From assembly GCA_040275305.1 (NCBI GenBank), contig JBEOJY010000032.1:1-49926 (forward strand): a DNA stretch of 49,926 nucleotides, given 5' to 3'. The stretch's first letter is position 1; the number at the start of each line of letters is the position of its first letter. This DNA is from JBEOJY01 sp040275305. GTDB lineage: Bacteria; Pseudomonadota; Alphaproteobacteria; UBA9219. Below are positions 26,303 through 34,756 of this stretch, in pieces. Below the pieces are notes generated by a model. It did not search any database. It saw only the letters and a program-made list of their open reading frames with translations, and was not told the DNA's origin. Both the position numbers and the translations under genes were made by a program.

Positions 26303-26332
26303 AATGCGCCCTCGTTAAAATGGGGGCGCATT
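26303..26332. terminator. bidirectional terminator between yfdX-like and kdpE-like genes
   Basis: AATGCGCCC pairs with GGGCGCATT over a 12-base loop; T-rich flanks lie on each side. It separates convergent genes. Confidence 0.6.
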
Positions 26333-26334
26333 AT

Positions 26335-27075
26335 TTACGCGCGGCGTTCTACACCTGTATAGGACCCGACAATTCCGGCAATTTCCGCTAACTCCATTCT
26401 GTACCCAACGCCCGGTTCCGTTGTAATGAGGGTTGGAAGGGTAGAATTTTTTTCGATTTTTGCGCGTATCTGCCCAATAAAAACACGCAAATACTGCGTG
26501 TCGTCGCCGTGCGCTGGACCCCAAACCTCTTTCAAAATCTCTTTGTGCGTGAGCATCCTGCCTCGATTGACAATAAAATAGCGAAGTAAACTATATTCTT
26601 TGGGCGTGAACCCAAGTAACTCGTCATTAAGAAAAACCTGGTGCTTGACGAGATCAATGCGCAAGGGGCCGTTTTTGATTTCTGGCGCGCCGGTTTCATT
26701 GACCGCCGAACATCGCAAGGCAACATTAATTCTGGCCATTAAAACATCGGCGTTGAAAGGCCTAATCACATAATCGTTCGCTCCGGCGTTTAAGGCCATG
26801 ATAATGTCATCGTCTCCGGCGCGTTCTGTCACGATAATAATGGGCGCTTGCGACCATTCACGAAGAGAAGTGATAACGTCCCTCCCTTCCATATCTGGCA
26901 GCGTGAGGGCAAGAAGAACTAAATCAGGTTTTGTTGTGAAGCATAGGCGCGAGGCTTGTTTGCCTGTTAAACACTCGATGATTTTATAGTCTTCGGGTTC
27001 CAAAAGAATGGACATCATCTTTTGAAGTTGAGAATCAGAATCTACGATCAGAATTGTTTTTTTGTTTTTCTGCAT
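26335..27075 (-). CDS. KdpE-like response regulator with a degenerate receiver domain
   Basis: A 246-residue OmpR/KdpE-type protein: receiver domain (residues 6-120) and winged-helix DNA-binding domain (about 135-235; FTPKEYSLLRYFIVNRGRM, and the KdpE-like GDDTQYLRVFIGQIRAKIE). The residue that should carry the phosphate is Ala56 (PDLVLLALTLPD) instead of Asp, and the usual Lys is Arg105 (VIRPF). Thr83 and acidic residues D12 and D14 remain. The protein probably does not act by normal phosphorylation. No sensor kinase or kdpFABC is nearby. It is divergent from the LpxR-like gene, with an inverted repeat in the gap. Confidence 0.93.
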   Translation of the reverse strand: MQKNKKTILIVDSDSQLQKMMSILLEPEDYKIIECLTGKQASRLCFTTKPDLVLLALTLPDMEGRDVITSLREWSQAPIIIVTERAGDDDIIMALNAGANDYVIRPFNADVLMARINVALRCSAVNETGAPEIKNGPLRIDLVKHQVFLNDELLGFTPKEYSLLRYFIVNRGRMLTHKEILKEVWGPAHGDDTQYLRVFIGQIRAKIEKNSTLPTLITTEPGVGYRMELAEIAGIVGSYTGVERRA

Positions 27076-27112
27076 TCTGATCCCTTTAAAAGATGCTCTC
27101 CCATCGCATGGC

Positions 27113-27129
27113 TGATATTTATGATATCA
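27113..27129. promoter_or_regulatory. inverted repeat, candidate operator
   Basis: TGATAT-TTATG-ATATCA is a perfect 6-base inverted repeat with a 5-base spacer, in the gap between the KdpE-like regulator (start 27075) and the LpxR-like gene (start 27351). It could be bound by the regulator itself; this is a guess from position. Confidence 0.3.
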
Positions 27130-27350
27130 CATAAAGCAACGTAACGCGAACAACGTGGATTCAACAGCCTTTGGATGCGGTTGGCGTTTTATGCAGCGCG
27201 AAGCCTTTATATGTTTCTTATACACGGGCCACGACGGCGCATCGTTTTTTTATTCTGGAACTGTCAAATACAGCCTACGGTGTTTTCCTGAGCGATCAGG
27301 AAAATGCCGACCATTTTTTTGTTAAACCTCTGGATGATCACAGGGCGCAC

Positions 27351-28448
27351 ATGTCGTTTGTCTATAAATCAGTTGTCTCTCTTGCCCTTGTTTTTTGCCT
27401 TCTTTTCTTTGCCAACGATCCAGCTCGGGCAAAAGAGCAAGAAACAATCTCGCCGATTGCGGAGAGAAAGACGGCAAGCGAGGAGGAGAACAACTATGGC
27501 CGCCTCAAGCTCATCAACGAAAATGACTATTACGTTTCGGATGATGACCGCCACTACACGCAAGGCGGGCGACTTTCTTATTTGTCAGGGCGCGTTACGC
27601 CGAATGGTTTCTGGGATCAATCTTTTATAGGGCTTGGAAATATCTTGCCAGTTTTCTCGAATGAAGCTCATAAAAGAAAATACAGCCTTATGTTCGGCCA
27701 AAATCTTTACACGCCGCAAAATACCATGCGCGTAAACCCGTCAAAGAAAGACCGTCCTTATGGCGCTTGGCTTTATACCGGAGCGAGCTTACTTCAAGAA
27801 AGCGTTCAACCAACTCACCACACGCTGGAAAACTTTGAAGTGCAGGCTGGCGTGGTGGGGCGCTGGGCCTTGGGAGGTGTCACACAAAACGATTTTCATC
27901 AGTTTATTAATGTCACGCCTTCAATGGGCTGGGAAAATCAATTACATAACGAGCCCGGAGTGATCGTTACGTATGAGCGGAAATGGCGCTTTCAGCAGCC
28001 TCTGTATGGCAATCTAGCTGTCGATATTATTCCAGAACTAGGGGCTAGCGCAGGTAACATTATGACTTATGGCGAAGGAGGCGTCCTTGTTCGCTTCGGG
28101 CAAAACCTTGGTGTAGATTACGGCTCCAGCCGCATTCGCCCGGGCCCATCAGGCACCGATTGGTTTGACTCGCAGCAGTTAGATGGAACGCATGGTTGGT
28201 ATCTTTTCGCAGGCGCTCAAGGCCGCGCTGTTGCACGCAATATCTTTCTTGATGGCAATAGTTTTGAATCGAGTCCAAGCGTCAATAAAAAACCTTTTGT
28301 TGCCGATTTTACGGTAGGCGCATCGCTGTTCTGGTCGGATGCCGCCAGAATAGACATCGCGCTTGTACAACGCACGAAAGAATTTGATGGACAGGTCGGT
28401 CACCTCGATCGCTTCGGCGGCATCAACCTGACTGTTTTATTCTGGTGA
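27351..28448 (+). CDS. lipid A 3'-O-deacylase LpxR family (DUF2219) outer-membrane protein
   Basis: A 365-residue outer-membrane beta-barrel enzyme. The family removes the 3'-acyloxyacyl chain of lipid A. After the signal peptide (SVVSLALVFCLLFFANDPARA) comes the LpxR opening LKLINENDYYVSDDDRHYTQ, which contains the catalytic-site Asn-Asp pair and Thr; then GLGNILPVF, SLMFGQNLYTPQN and RPYGAWLYTGASL typical of DUF2219. The C-terminal strand ends in Phe-Trp, as expected for barrel assembly. The frame extends upstream, but the ATG at 27351 begins a clean signal peptide. It may alter the envelope in the same stress setting as neighbouring YfdX. Confidence 0.9.
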   Translation: MSFVYKSVVSLALVFCLLFFANDPARAKEQETISPIAERKTASEEENNYGRLKLINENDYYVSDDDRHYTQGGRLSYLSGRVTPNGFWDQSFIGLGNILPVFSNEAHKRKYSLMFGQNLYTPQNTMRVNPSKKDRPYGAWLYTGASLLQESVQPTHHTLENFEVQAGVVGRWALGGVTQNDFHQFINVTPSMGWENQLHNEPGVIVTYERKWRFQQPLYGNLAVDIIPELGASAGNIMTYGEGGVLVRFGQNLGVDYGSSRIRPGPSGTDWFDSQQLDGTHGWYLFAGAQGRAVARNIFLDGNSFESSPSVNKKPFVADFTVGASLFWSDAARIDIALVQRTKEFDGQVGHLDRFGGINLTVLFW

Positions 28449-28454
28449 TAGTTG

Positions 28455-28604
28455 TGCCCATCTCCACATCTCGACGCAGGCGCTTCCCTTGCATATTTGT
28501 GCTTGTTCTCAACATCGGGAGATAGACGCCCGCCTACGCGGGTGTGACGCTGCGCTATCGGGGGCTTTTTGCCAACTCTTGGGGTGCTAGAGGTATAGTT
28601 ATTT
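28455..28604. repeat. intergenic repeat family B, copy 1
   Basis: Shares CTTGTTCTCAACATCGGG, GCGGGTGTGACGCTGCGCTA and a tail TTTTTGCCAACTCTTG with 34446-34670 (reverse orientation). It holds an inner hairpin CCCGCCTACGCGGG. Confidence 0.75.
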
Positions 28605-29303
28605 TTTATTGCTACGGAATCCCTGAGCAACAAGGTAGGTTTCGGAAGATTCCGCGCGGCTTGCGGGTGGTTTGGCGTGGCGGACCGTCTTGAAATCCTG
28701 TTTCAAGCGATCAAGCAGTTCCTTTTCCGCTCCGCCAAGGAAGAACTTGCAGACGAAAGTCCCGCCGGGGGCCAGAACGTCATGCGCCAGCAGCGCCGCC
28801 GCCTCCGCCAAGGTCATGATGCGGATATGGTCTGTGCGCGCGTGGCCGGTGGTGGAGGGGGCCATATCGCTGAGGACCAGATCGGCGGGGCCGTTTAACA
28901 ATTCTTTGATCCGTTCCGGAGCGTCGTCGGACAGAAAGTCCATTTCAAGGCATTCCGCGCCTTCGATCGGCTTGATCGGCAGCAGGTCGAGCGCGATGAT
29001 TTTGCCCCGCCCCGCGAGCTTTTGCGCGACAACCTGACTCCAGCCGCCGGGGGCCGCGCCCAAATCGACTACGCGCATGTCATTCTTCAGAAAGTGGAAC
29101 TTTTCATCGAGTTGCAGGAGCTTGAACGCCGCGCGCGAACGGTAGCCTTCGTCTTTTGCCGCAGCGACGTAGGGATCGTTTAGTTGTCTTAATAGCCATT
29201 GGCGCGAGGATTCCGAGCGCTGAGACTTCGCCTTAACGCGCACGGCGTCGCGTCTGCGCGAGGCGATGCCCCCTAATCCCCGGTTTTGGCTTTTTCCCTT
29301 CAT
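28599..29303 (-). CDS. rlmE: 23S rRNA (uridine-2'-O)-methyltransferase RlmE (FtsJ/RrmJ)
   Basis: A 234-residue SAM methyltransferase that methylates U2552 of 23S rRNA in the assembling 50S subunit. YRSRAAFKLLQLDEKF (catalytic Lys), VVDLGAAPGGWSQVVAQKL (motif I), LVLSDMAPSTTGHARTDH (Asp of the KDKE tetrad) and FVCKFFLGG (second Lys) are all present. The N-terminal 40 residues are basic. GAGG lies 7 bases before the ATG. It is a single gene between repeat family B and the unknown gene at 29501. Confidence 0.95.
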   Translation of the reverse strand: MKGKSQNRGLGGIASRRRDAVRVKAKSQRSESSRQWLLRQLNDPYVAAAKDEGYRSRAAFKLLQLDEKFHFLKNDMRVVDLGAAPGGWSQVVAQKLAGRGKIIALDLLPIKPIEGAECLEMDFLSDDAPERIKELLNGPADLVLSDMAPSTTGHARTDHIRIMTLAEAAALLAHDVLAPGGTFVCKFFLGGAEKELLDRLKQDFKTVRHAKPPASRAESSETYLVAQGFRSNKK

Positions 29304-29500
29304 GTCAAGTCCTCAGGCTGTTCACATGCGTCTTCCATAGCAAGAACTACCGCAACATTGCTATAATAATAAGCTTTCACGATGTTTTACGGCGCGATTA
29401 TTGGTTAACAAGAGACGCCTATATATATTTGCTTGCGCGGTATTTGCGCGCTAAAATCTGTTTTTATTTTACAAATTTAATAATCATGGAGGATATGACA

Positions 29501-30502
29501 TTGCAATTACCCATGTATTTGAACGATTGTCTTTGTGTCGAGATTGATGCCAATCATTTGATTACGTACATCAAGTCGATGCAAAAGGCGCTCAAGGGCC
29601 AGTTCGCCAAGAAGGGCGAGTTTTTATCTCATGCCCTTTTCGTTGTCGGCAAGGATTATGTGGATTGGGCTGGTAAGGATTACAAGCAACTTGGCAACTT
29701 ATCCGGCAGCCTGCTTCCCAAAGCTCGCCTTGATTTTACCGATCCGCTTGTCAAACGCGATATGGCAAGATATCGCGTGACTTGGTTTGAGCGTCGTCTT
29801 CTTGGTCTTGATCTTTCTCGTGATCGCTTCTCGGAATATGAATTGAATAAAGCACGCTTGCCTGCGCGTACCGCTAAAAAGCCCGTCGATCTTGAAGCAC
29901 TTGACATCGAAGAAGTTCAAAAACTTGCATTAAGAGCCAGCACCCCATCGCGGCCAACATTGTTCAGCAGGACCAAAACGCGCCTGAAGCACTGGTTAGT
30001 AGACAATATTCTTTCAGACCCGCTCAAAGCCGATTACTCCTTCTATCTTTCAGAGTGGGATCGACATGATGAAGCGGTCATTCAAGCTACGCAATCTTAT
30101 CTGAACAGACGCGCATTCCTTCAGAGCAAGGTTTCCGACATGCGGGGCATGTTTGAGATCCGCAATGATATCAATCTTTGCAGTGAGCTGATTGAGGATT
30201 TACAGTTTCTTGCCTTATCCGAGGATTCAAAAATAGCCATCAAAAATGGCACAAATTTTCTTGATTTACTGGACCACGGGGTTTCGGGCGACAACGCAGC
30301 GCAGGCACTAACCAAGATACGCGCCGTGATAGGCGAATTTGATGACTTAAGAATGCACAACTCAATACCTTCCGCTACAGATCGGGGCAACGGTCACCGC
30401 CACGGAGCTGGCAACACCAGATCACAGAGTTCCTTATCCTCTGCTATGGCGCAATATAAGCAATGGAGAGAGCGCAGGCTACAACCCCACCCGCAGCCAT
30501 AA
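29501..30502 (+). CDS. hypothetical protein, paralogue of the 30956 gene
   Basis: A 333-residue cytoplasmic-type protein of unknown function with no signal peptide or membrane span. The preferred start is TTG at 29501, because GGAGG lies exactly 8 bases upstream; ATGs at 29486 and 29495 are in frame but poorly spaced. Residues 20-110 resemble those of the next gene (FVVGKDYVDWAGKDYK here, KVVGRPFDQWAHKANF there), with a basic central section and a helical C-terminal half. The last 40 residues are low-complexity (Gly, His, Ser, Gln). It could be a structural or cell-surface-associated factor, but nothing is recognised. Confidence 0.6.
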   Translation: MQLPMYLNDCLCVEIDANHLITYIKSMQKALKGQFAKKGEFLSHALFVVGKDYVDWAGKDYKQLGNLSGSLLPKARLDFTDPLVKRDMARYRVTWFERRLLGLDLSRDRFSEYELNKARLPARTAKKPVDLEALDIEEVQKLALRASTPSRPTLFSRTKTRLKHWLVDNILSDPLKADYSFYLSEWDRHDEAVIQATQSYLNRRAFLQSKVSDMRGMFEIRNDINLCSELIEDLQFLALSEDSKIAIKNGTNFLDLLDHGVSGDNAAQALTKIRAVIGEFDDLRMHNSIPSATDRGNGHRHGAGNTRSQSSLSSAMAQYKQWRERRLQPHPQP

Positions 30503-30523
30503 TACGGGCCTATTGCGGATGGA

Positions 30524-30643
30524 CCGTTATCGCGAGGTAATTCCCGTCGAAATGCGGGGGGTGATGAAGCGATACGGGGTGAAAAGCGACATTCCTCAGG
30601 ACTCTGGATCGCCTAAGCAGCTGCGTTTCCTTGCGATGATAGC
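30524..30643. repeat. palindromic intergenic repeat, degenerate copy
   Basis: GTTATCGCGAGGTAATTCC, later GGACTCTGGATCGCC, ending CCTTGCGATGATA, a worn form of the same repeat family. Confidence 0.55.
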
Positions 30644-30705
30644 CCTTTTGAGACGTTTATCATATTACCTTACAGATAAAGCCATTGATAATGTGGAGAA
30701 AACAA

Positions 30706-30749
30706 GCGGCAAGCGTCATGCCCACGCAGACGGGCATGACGCTTGCCGC
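30706..30749. repeat. perfect 18-bp hairpin
   Basis: Arms GCGGCAAGCGTCATGCCC and GGGCATGACGCTTGCCGC are exact reverse complements with an 8-base loop, between two unknown genes. A T-rich tract does not follow directly, so it is not a clear terminator; the arm resembles the end of repeat family B (GCGTCATGCCC near 41597). Confidence 0.8.
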
Positions 30750-30955
30750 AACAATTCATCTTGTTCTGAAACAATGGGTTAATGCGTAGGGCGGCGTCGA
30801 TGTTTATCCATATCCCCCTTGGCGGGTCTTGGTGTTTACTTTTTATTCACCCTTTCCTGCCTCTCTTTACCGTATCTATACTTATTATTTGTTCTTCATT
30901 AATTAAGGTCGCTTAGAATTGATTTGTCATTTACTTATTTCTTGTGGATCGCGCC

Positions 30956-31855
30956 ATGTCTTCCCCCATTCCTTACCCAGACCAGAAGCACGTTCTTTAT
31001 ACCGTGGGCGATTTCGAAAACGCGATTGGCCAAATCTTGAAATCCGTCGCGTCGCAACGCAAACAGCATATTCGGTTTTTCGGCGCGGCGATGAAAGTTG
31101 TCGGTCGGCCTTTTGATCAGTGGGCGCATAAGGCTAACTTTGGCGGCGTTTCCGTTCCTGTCGCTGATCCCGGCATTTTTAACCATACGGGAGAGATTAA
31201 CCCGACTTTTCGCCGCGAGAACACGTTCCGGTCTCTTGGTCGTTTCCAAAGTTTTCGCGTAGGCCTTGGATTCCGGGCGCAAAAGGTTTCCGAACAACGC
31301 CTGCTTGAAATCGAAACGAGCCATCAGCCAGACGCCGGGGATTCTTATTCGCAAAAATTCTTGAAATTCCTGCGCAGGAATGCCGCGCGAGGCGCGCTCC
31401 GCAATCCTTTAAACATCTCAATATCTGGTTTAATGCAGAAAGTTGCCTTACATAATAAAGGCCTTCAGGCCGCGCAAAAGTCCTTTGGGGACAGGTTCAA
31501 ATTGTACAACCGCAATAATCCAAGATTGAGAGAGTTGACCGAGACATTGGCGGTTTGCCAAACCACGCTAAGCGAACTCGGCGCTTTGAAATTTGATGGA
31601 TTCACGCATTTCGAGATTCCTGTCAATCGGAAGGACTTGCGTCGGCTCTTGATTGAGAGCCCCAAACTTCCTTTCCACGGGACATCCCTTGTCCTTGAAA
31701 TGCGGGATTATTTAACCAGCGACGCGAAAATCTTAGGTCTTAAACAGCCTGTTGCCGACGCGCAGACGGTCGTCGGCGAGCCTCCAAAGGTTCGTTCTGG
31801 TCCCGCGCGTCCTGCGAGATCTGGCGCTGCGCAGTCCGTGAAATTGACGAAGTAA
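30956..31855 (+). CDS. hypothetical protein, paralogue of the 29501 gene
   Basis: A 299-residue protein without signal peptide or membrane segment. It starts at ATG 30956 after a weak GTGGA; an in-frame GTG 12 bases upstream is less likely. The N-terminal 110 residues resemble those of the preceding gene: a FENAIGQILKSVASQ helix, the KVVGRPFDQWA block, and TFRRENTFRSLGRFQSFRVG. The C-terminal 40 residues are Pro/Ala/Arg-rich (VRSGPARPARSGA), probably disordered and nucleic-acid or partner binding. Function unknown; both members of the pair are on the same strand with 450 bases between. Confidence 0.6.
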   Translation: MSSPIPYPDQKHVLYTVGDFENAIGQILKSVASQRKQHIRFFGAAMKVVGRPFDQWAHKANFGGVSVPVADPGIFNHTGEINPTFRRENTFRSLGRFQSFRVGLGFRAQKVSEQRLLEIETSHQPDAGDSYSQKFLKFLRRNAARGALRNPLNISISGLMQKVALHNKGLQAAQKSFGDRFKLYNRNNPRLRELTETLAVCQTTLSELGALKFDGFTHFEIPVNRKDLRRLLIESPKLPFHGTSLVLEMRDYLTSDAKILGLKQPVADAQTVVGEPPKVRSGPARPARSGAAQSVKLTK

Positions 31856-31878
31856 TTGTAACTTTTCTGCCGCAAGGG

Positions 31879-31915
31879 TTGCTATCGCGAGCGCAACGAC
31901 GCGATTCCAATCTCC
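31879..31915. repeat. fragment of the palindromic intergenic repeat
   Basis: TTGCTATCGCGAGCGCAACG followed by ACGCGATTCCAATCTCC matches the left arm of the family; the right arm is absent. Confidence 0.4.
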
Positions 31916-31970
31916 TTTTGCCCGCTCAAATATCTTGGTAGGCGACTGCGCTTGCGATTTGGAGTTTCCT

Positions 31971-34358
31971 TCACGCATCGCCAGCGGCCTTGCGCACAAA
32001 GCCGTCCATGACTTTCCGAACGCCTGCGCGGTCGAAGGCGATTTCGAGCTTGCGGTTTTCGACGCGCCGGACTGTGCCAAGGCCGAGCGCTTCGTGCCGG
32101 ACGCGGTCGCCGACATTGAATCCGTTTTCGTGGGGGGGAGCTTGAGGCGCTGAACGGGGAGGCGCGGGCGCGATCACCCGCGCTTTGCCCTCGATCTGAG
32201 GCGGCGTTTTTGACTGTCCGAAAGCCCCCTGCCCTCCTTGGCCCGCGCGAATTTGCTGGAAGATGGAAGGCGGGGTCGCGCGCGAGGACGAGTAAGAAGG
32301 CTCTGCCCCACGCATCGCGCGGGAGGCCGCGAACAGGCCGGGGCCGGAGCCGAGGCTTGACTGGCGCGACACATGTTCCTCCGGCAGTTCAGCAAGAAAC
32401 CGCGAGGGCCGCGCGTTAAGCCACGAGCCGTACATCTGGCGGTTCGCGACGTTGCTGACATAGGCGCGGACGCGGGCGCGCGTCAGGCCGACATAGGCGA
32501 GGCGGCGTTCCTCCTCCAGCCCTTTGGCTCCGGTTTCTTCGAGGCTGCGGCGCGAGGGAAAAATCTCTTCCTCCCAGCCCGGCAAGAACACGTTGTCGAA
32601 TTCCAGCCCCTTCGCGCCGTGGAGCGTCATGAGGCTGACTTGCTCGCCGTCATCCTTATCGGTCGCCTCCATCACGAGGCTGACATGTTCCAAGAACGCT
32701 GGCAACGTGTCGAACTCCGCCATCGCCCCGACGAGTTCCTTCAAATTGTCGAGGCGGCCCGGCGCTTCGGGGGATTTATCCGCCTGCCACATCCCGGTAT
32801 AGCCGGATTCGTCGAGCGCGATCTGCGCAACCTCATGATGCGGCAGGGTTTGCAATAAACCTCGCCAGCGTTCGATGGCTGCGACCAAACCCGCCATCGT
32901 CGCGCCGAGCTTGGACTTGAGCGCGCCTTCCGCCGCAAGCTGCGCGGTCGCTTCGATCAGGCGCACGCCGCGCTCCCGCGACGCGCTGTGGATCAGTTGC
33001 AACGCGGAAGGACCGACGCCGCGTTTGGGCACATTGACGATGCGCTCGAACGCCAGATCGTCGTCGGGCGAGGCGATGAGGCGCAAGTAGGCGAGCGCGT
33101 CGCGGATTTCCTGGCGCTCATAGAATCTTGCGCCGACGAGCACGCGGTAAGGGATGCCGAGCGCGATAAATCGCTCCTCGAACTGACGCGTTTGGAAGCC
33201 CGCCCGCACCATCACGGCCATCTGGCGCAAGGATTGCCCTCGGCGGCGCAGCGCCTCGACTTCGTCCGCGACCCACCGCGCTTCTTCCTCGCCGTCCCAG
33301 AGGGTCTGCGCCTGCACTTTTTCGCCCATGTCGGCGGAGGTCCACAATGTTTTGCCTAGACGCATTTGATTCTTCGCGATGAGCGCCGCCGCCGCGCCGA
33401 GGATATGTCCGGTCGAGCGGTAATTCTGTTCCAGCCTCACGACGGTCGCGCCGGGAAAATCCTCCTCGAAGCGCAGAATGTTGCCGATTTCCGCGCCGCG
33501 CCAGCCGTAGATCGACTGGTCCTCGTCGCCCACGCAGCAGATGTTGCGATGGCCCTGCGCCAGCAAGCGCAGCCACAGGTACTGCGCGACGTTGGTGTCC
33601 TGATATTCGTCCACGAGGATGTAACGGAAACGCGCGTGCATCTCTGCGAGGATTTCCGGATGCTTGCGCAACAAGGTCAGCTGGTGCAGCAAAAGGTCGC
33701 CGAAGTCGCAGGCGTTAAGCGTCGCAAGCCGATCCTGATACTGCGCGTAGATCTGCGGCAGGCGGCCATTGGCAAGCTGGCCGCCCGTTTCGCCCTTCAC
33801 GTCGGCGGGCAAGAGGCCACGATCTTTCCAGCGTTCGATGACGGCAAGGACCGCGCGAGGCGGCGATTTCTTTTCGTCGATGTTTTCGGCCTGCAGCAGT
33901 TGCTTGACCAGACGCAACTGGTCGTCGTCGCCCAATATTGCAAAGTTGGGGCGCAATCCCACCCGTTCGGCGTGAGGGCGCAAAAGCCTTGCCGCGAGCG
34001 AGTGGAACGTGCCCAAAAACCAGCCCTCGACCGAGCGGCCAAGGATAGCGGCCACGCGCTCCCTGACTTCCGCCGCCGCCTTGTTGGTGAAGGTCACGGC
34101 GAGAATCTCGCCGGGGACCGCTTTGCCGGTCGCCAGAAGATGCACAAGGCGCGTCGTCAGTACGCGCGTCTTGCCCGTGCCCGCGCCCGCGAGCACCAGC
34201 ACGGGGCCGTCCAACGCCTCAATCGCCGCGCGTTGCGACGGGTTCAGGTTCTGCGCATAGGGAGCATCAGGCGCGAGCGGCGCAACCGCTCGATCAGCGC
34301 TTTGGTCGGTCGCATTCGTCATCCGCAAGTCGTCGTATTCGGCAATGGCATAAGACAT
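31971..34358 (-). CDS. UvrD/PcrA-type superfamily 1 DNA helicase
   Basis: A 795-residue ATP-dependent 3'-5' DNA helicase for repair and replication. The Walker A is LAGAGTGKTRVLTTRL (residues about 55-70), motif II DEYQDTN, motif III GDEDQSIYGWRGAEIG, LEQNYRST motif IV, and the SLMTLHGAKGLEFDNVFLPG motif. RRLAYVGLTRARVRAYV is motif VI. The C-terminal tail (FNVGDRVRHEALGLGTV) is the Tudor-like RNA-polymerase-binding domain of UvrD/PcrA. The ATG has no strong Shine-Dalgarno; another in-frame ATG lies 12 codons in. The two family members (UvrD and PcrA) cannot be separated here. Confidence 0.93.
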   Translation of the reverse strand: MSYAIAEYDDLRMTNATDQSADRAVAPLAPDAPYAQNLNPSQRAAIEALDGPVLVLAGAGTGKTRVLTTRLVHLLATGKAVPGEILAVTFTNKAAAEVRERVAAILGRSVEGWFLGTFHSLAARLLRPHAERVGLRPNFAILGDDDQLRLVKQLLQAENIDEKKSPPRAVLAVIERWKDRGLLPADVKGETGGQLANGRLPQIYAQYQDRLATLNACDFGDLLLHQLTLLRKHPEILAEMHARFRYILVDEYQDTNVAQYLWLRLLAQGHRNICCVGDEDQSIYGWRGAEIGNILRFEEDFPGATVVRLEQNYRSTGHILGAAAALIAKNQMRLGKTLWTSADMGEKVQAQTLWDGEEEARWVADEVEALRRRGQSLRQMAVMVRAGFQTRQFEERFIALGIPYRVLVGARFYERQEIRDALAYLRLIASPDDDLAFERIVNVPKRGVGPSALQLIHSASRERGVRLIEATAQLAAEGALKSKLGATMAGLVAAIERWRGLLQTLPHHEVAQIALDESGYTGMWQADKSPEAPGRLDNLKELVGAMAEFDTLPAFLEHVSLVMEATDKDDGEQVSLMTLHGAKGLEFDNVFLPGWEEEIFPSRRSLEETGAKGLEEERRLAYVGLTRARVRAYVSNVANRQMYGSWLNARPSRFLAELPEEHVSRQSSLGSGPGLFAASRAMRGAEPSYSSSRATPPSIFQQIRAGQGGQGAFGQSKTPPQIEGKARVIAPAPPRSAPQAPPHENGFNVGDRVRHEALGLGTVRRVENRKLEIAFDRAGVRKVMDGFVRKAAGDA

Positions 34359-34756
34359 GTTTACTGGTTACACGGGGGGGGAAGAAAGCGATAAAAAAAA
34401 CCGATCTGTCTTGGCGCTTGTTCATTACTTCCTATTCGCATCAGCAATACCTCTAACAGTTCAAGAGTTGGCAAAAAGCCTCCGATAGCGCAGCGTCACA
34501 CCCGTCCCCGCCTCCGCGAGGACAGGCTCCGGCGGGTGTCCATCACCCGATGTTGAGAACAAGCGCCAATAATGCAAGTGAAGCGCCTGCGTTGAGATGA
34601 GGAGATGGGCACCCGCCTGCGCGGGTGTGACGCTTGTTTTGCCGCGACATTTCCCCAACTCTTCACATGCAATGAGAATATAAACCTCCCCCCAAACACT
34701 TTATGGATATTTATGCATAGTTTGTGGAGATGGTGGTTCTGTCGATCTTGCGACGG
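34359..34756. other. intergenic region between the helicase and aquaporin genes
   Basis: About 400 bases without a supported gene. It holds a run of eight G (34374-34381) upstream of the helicase and, from 34446 to 34670, repeat family B. I see no promoter I can name. Confidence 0.5.
34446..34670. repeat. intergenic repeat family B, copy 2
   Basis: Reverse orientation to the 28455 copy. Contains CAAGAGTTGGCAAAAAGCC, CGATGTTGAGAACAAGCGCC and two hairpins of the CACCCGCCTGCGCGGGTGTG type. Shares GTTGAGAACAAGCGC-like sequence with 41596-41757. Confidence 0.75.

Noticed and set aside
30706..30749. A Rho-independent terminator at the 18-bp hairpin
   Set aside because: No T-run follows the stem, and the neighbouring gene ended more than 200 bases upstream.
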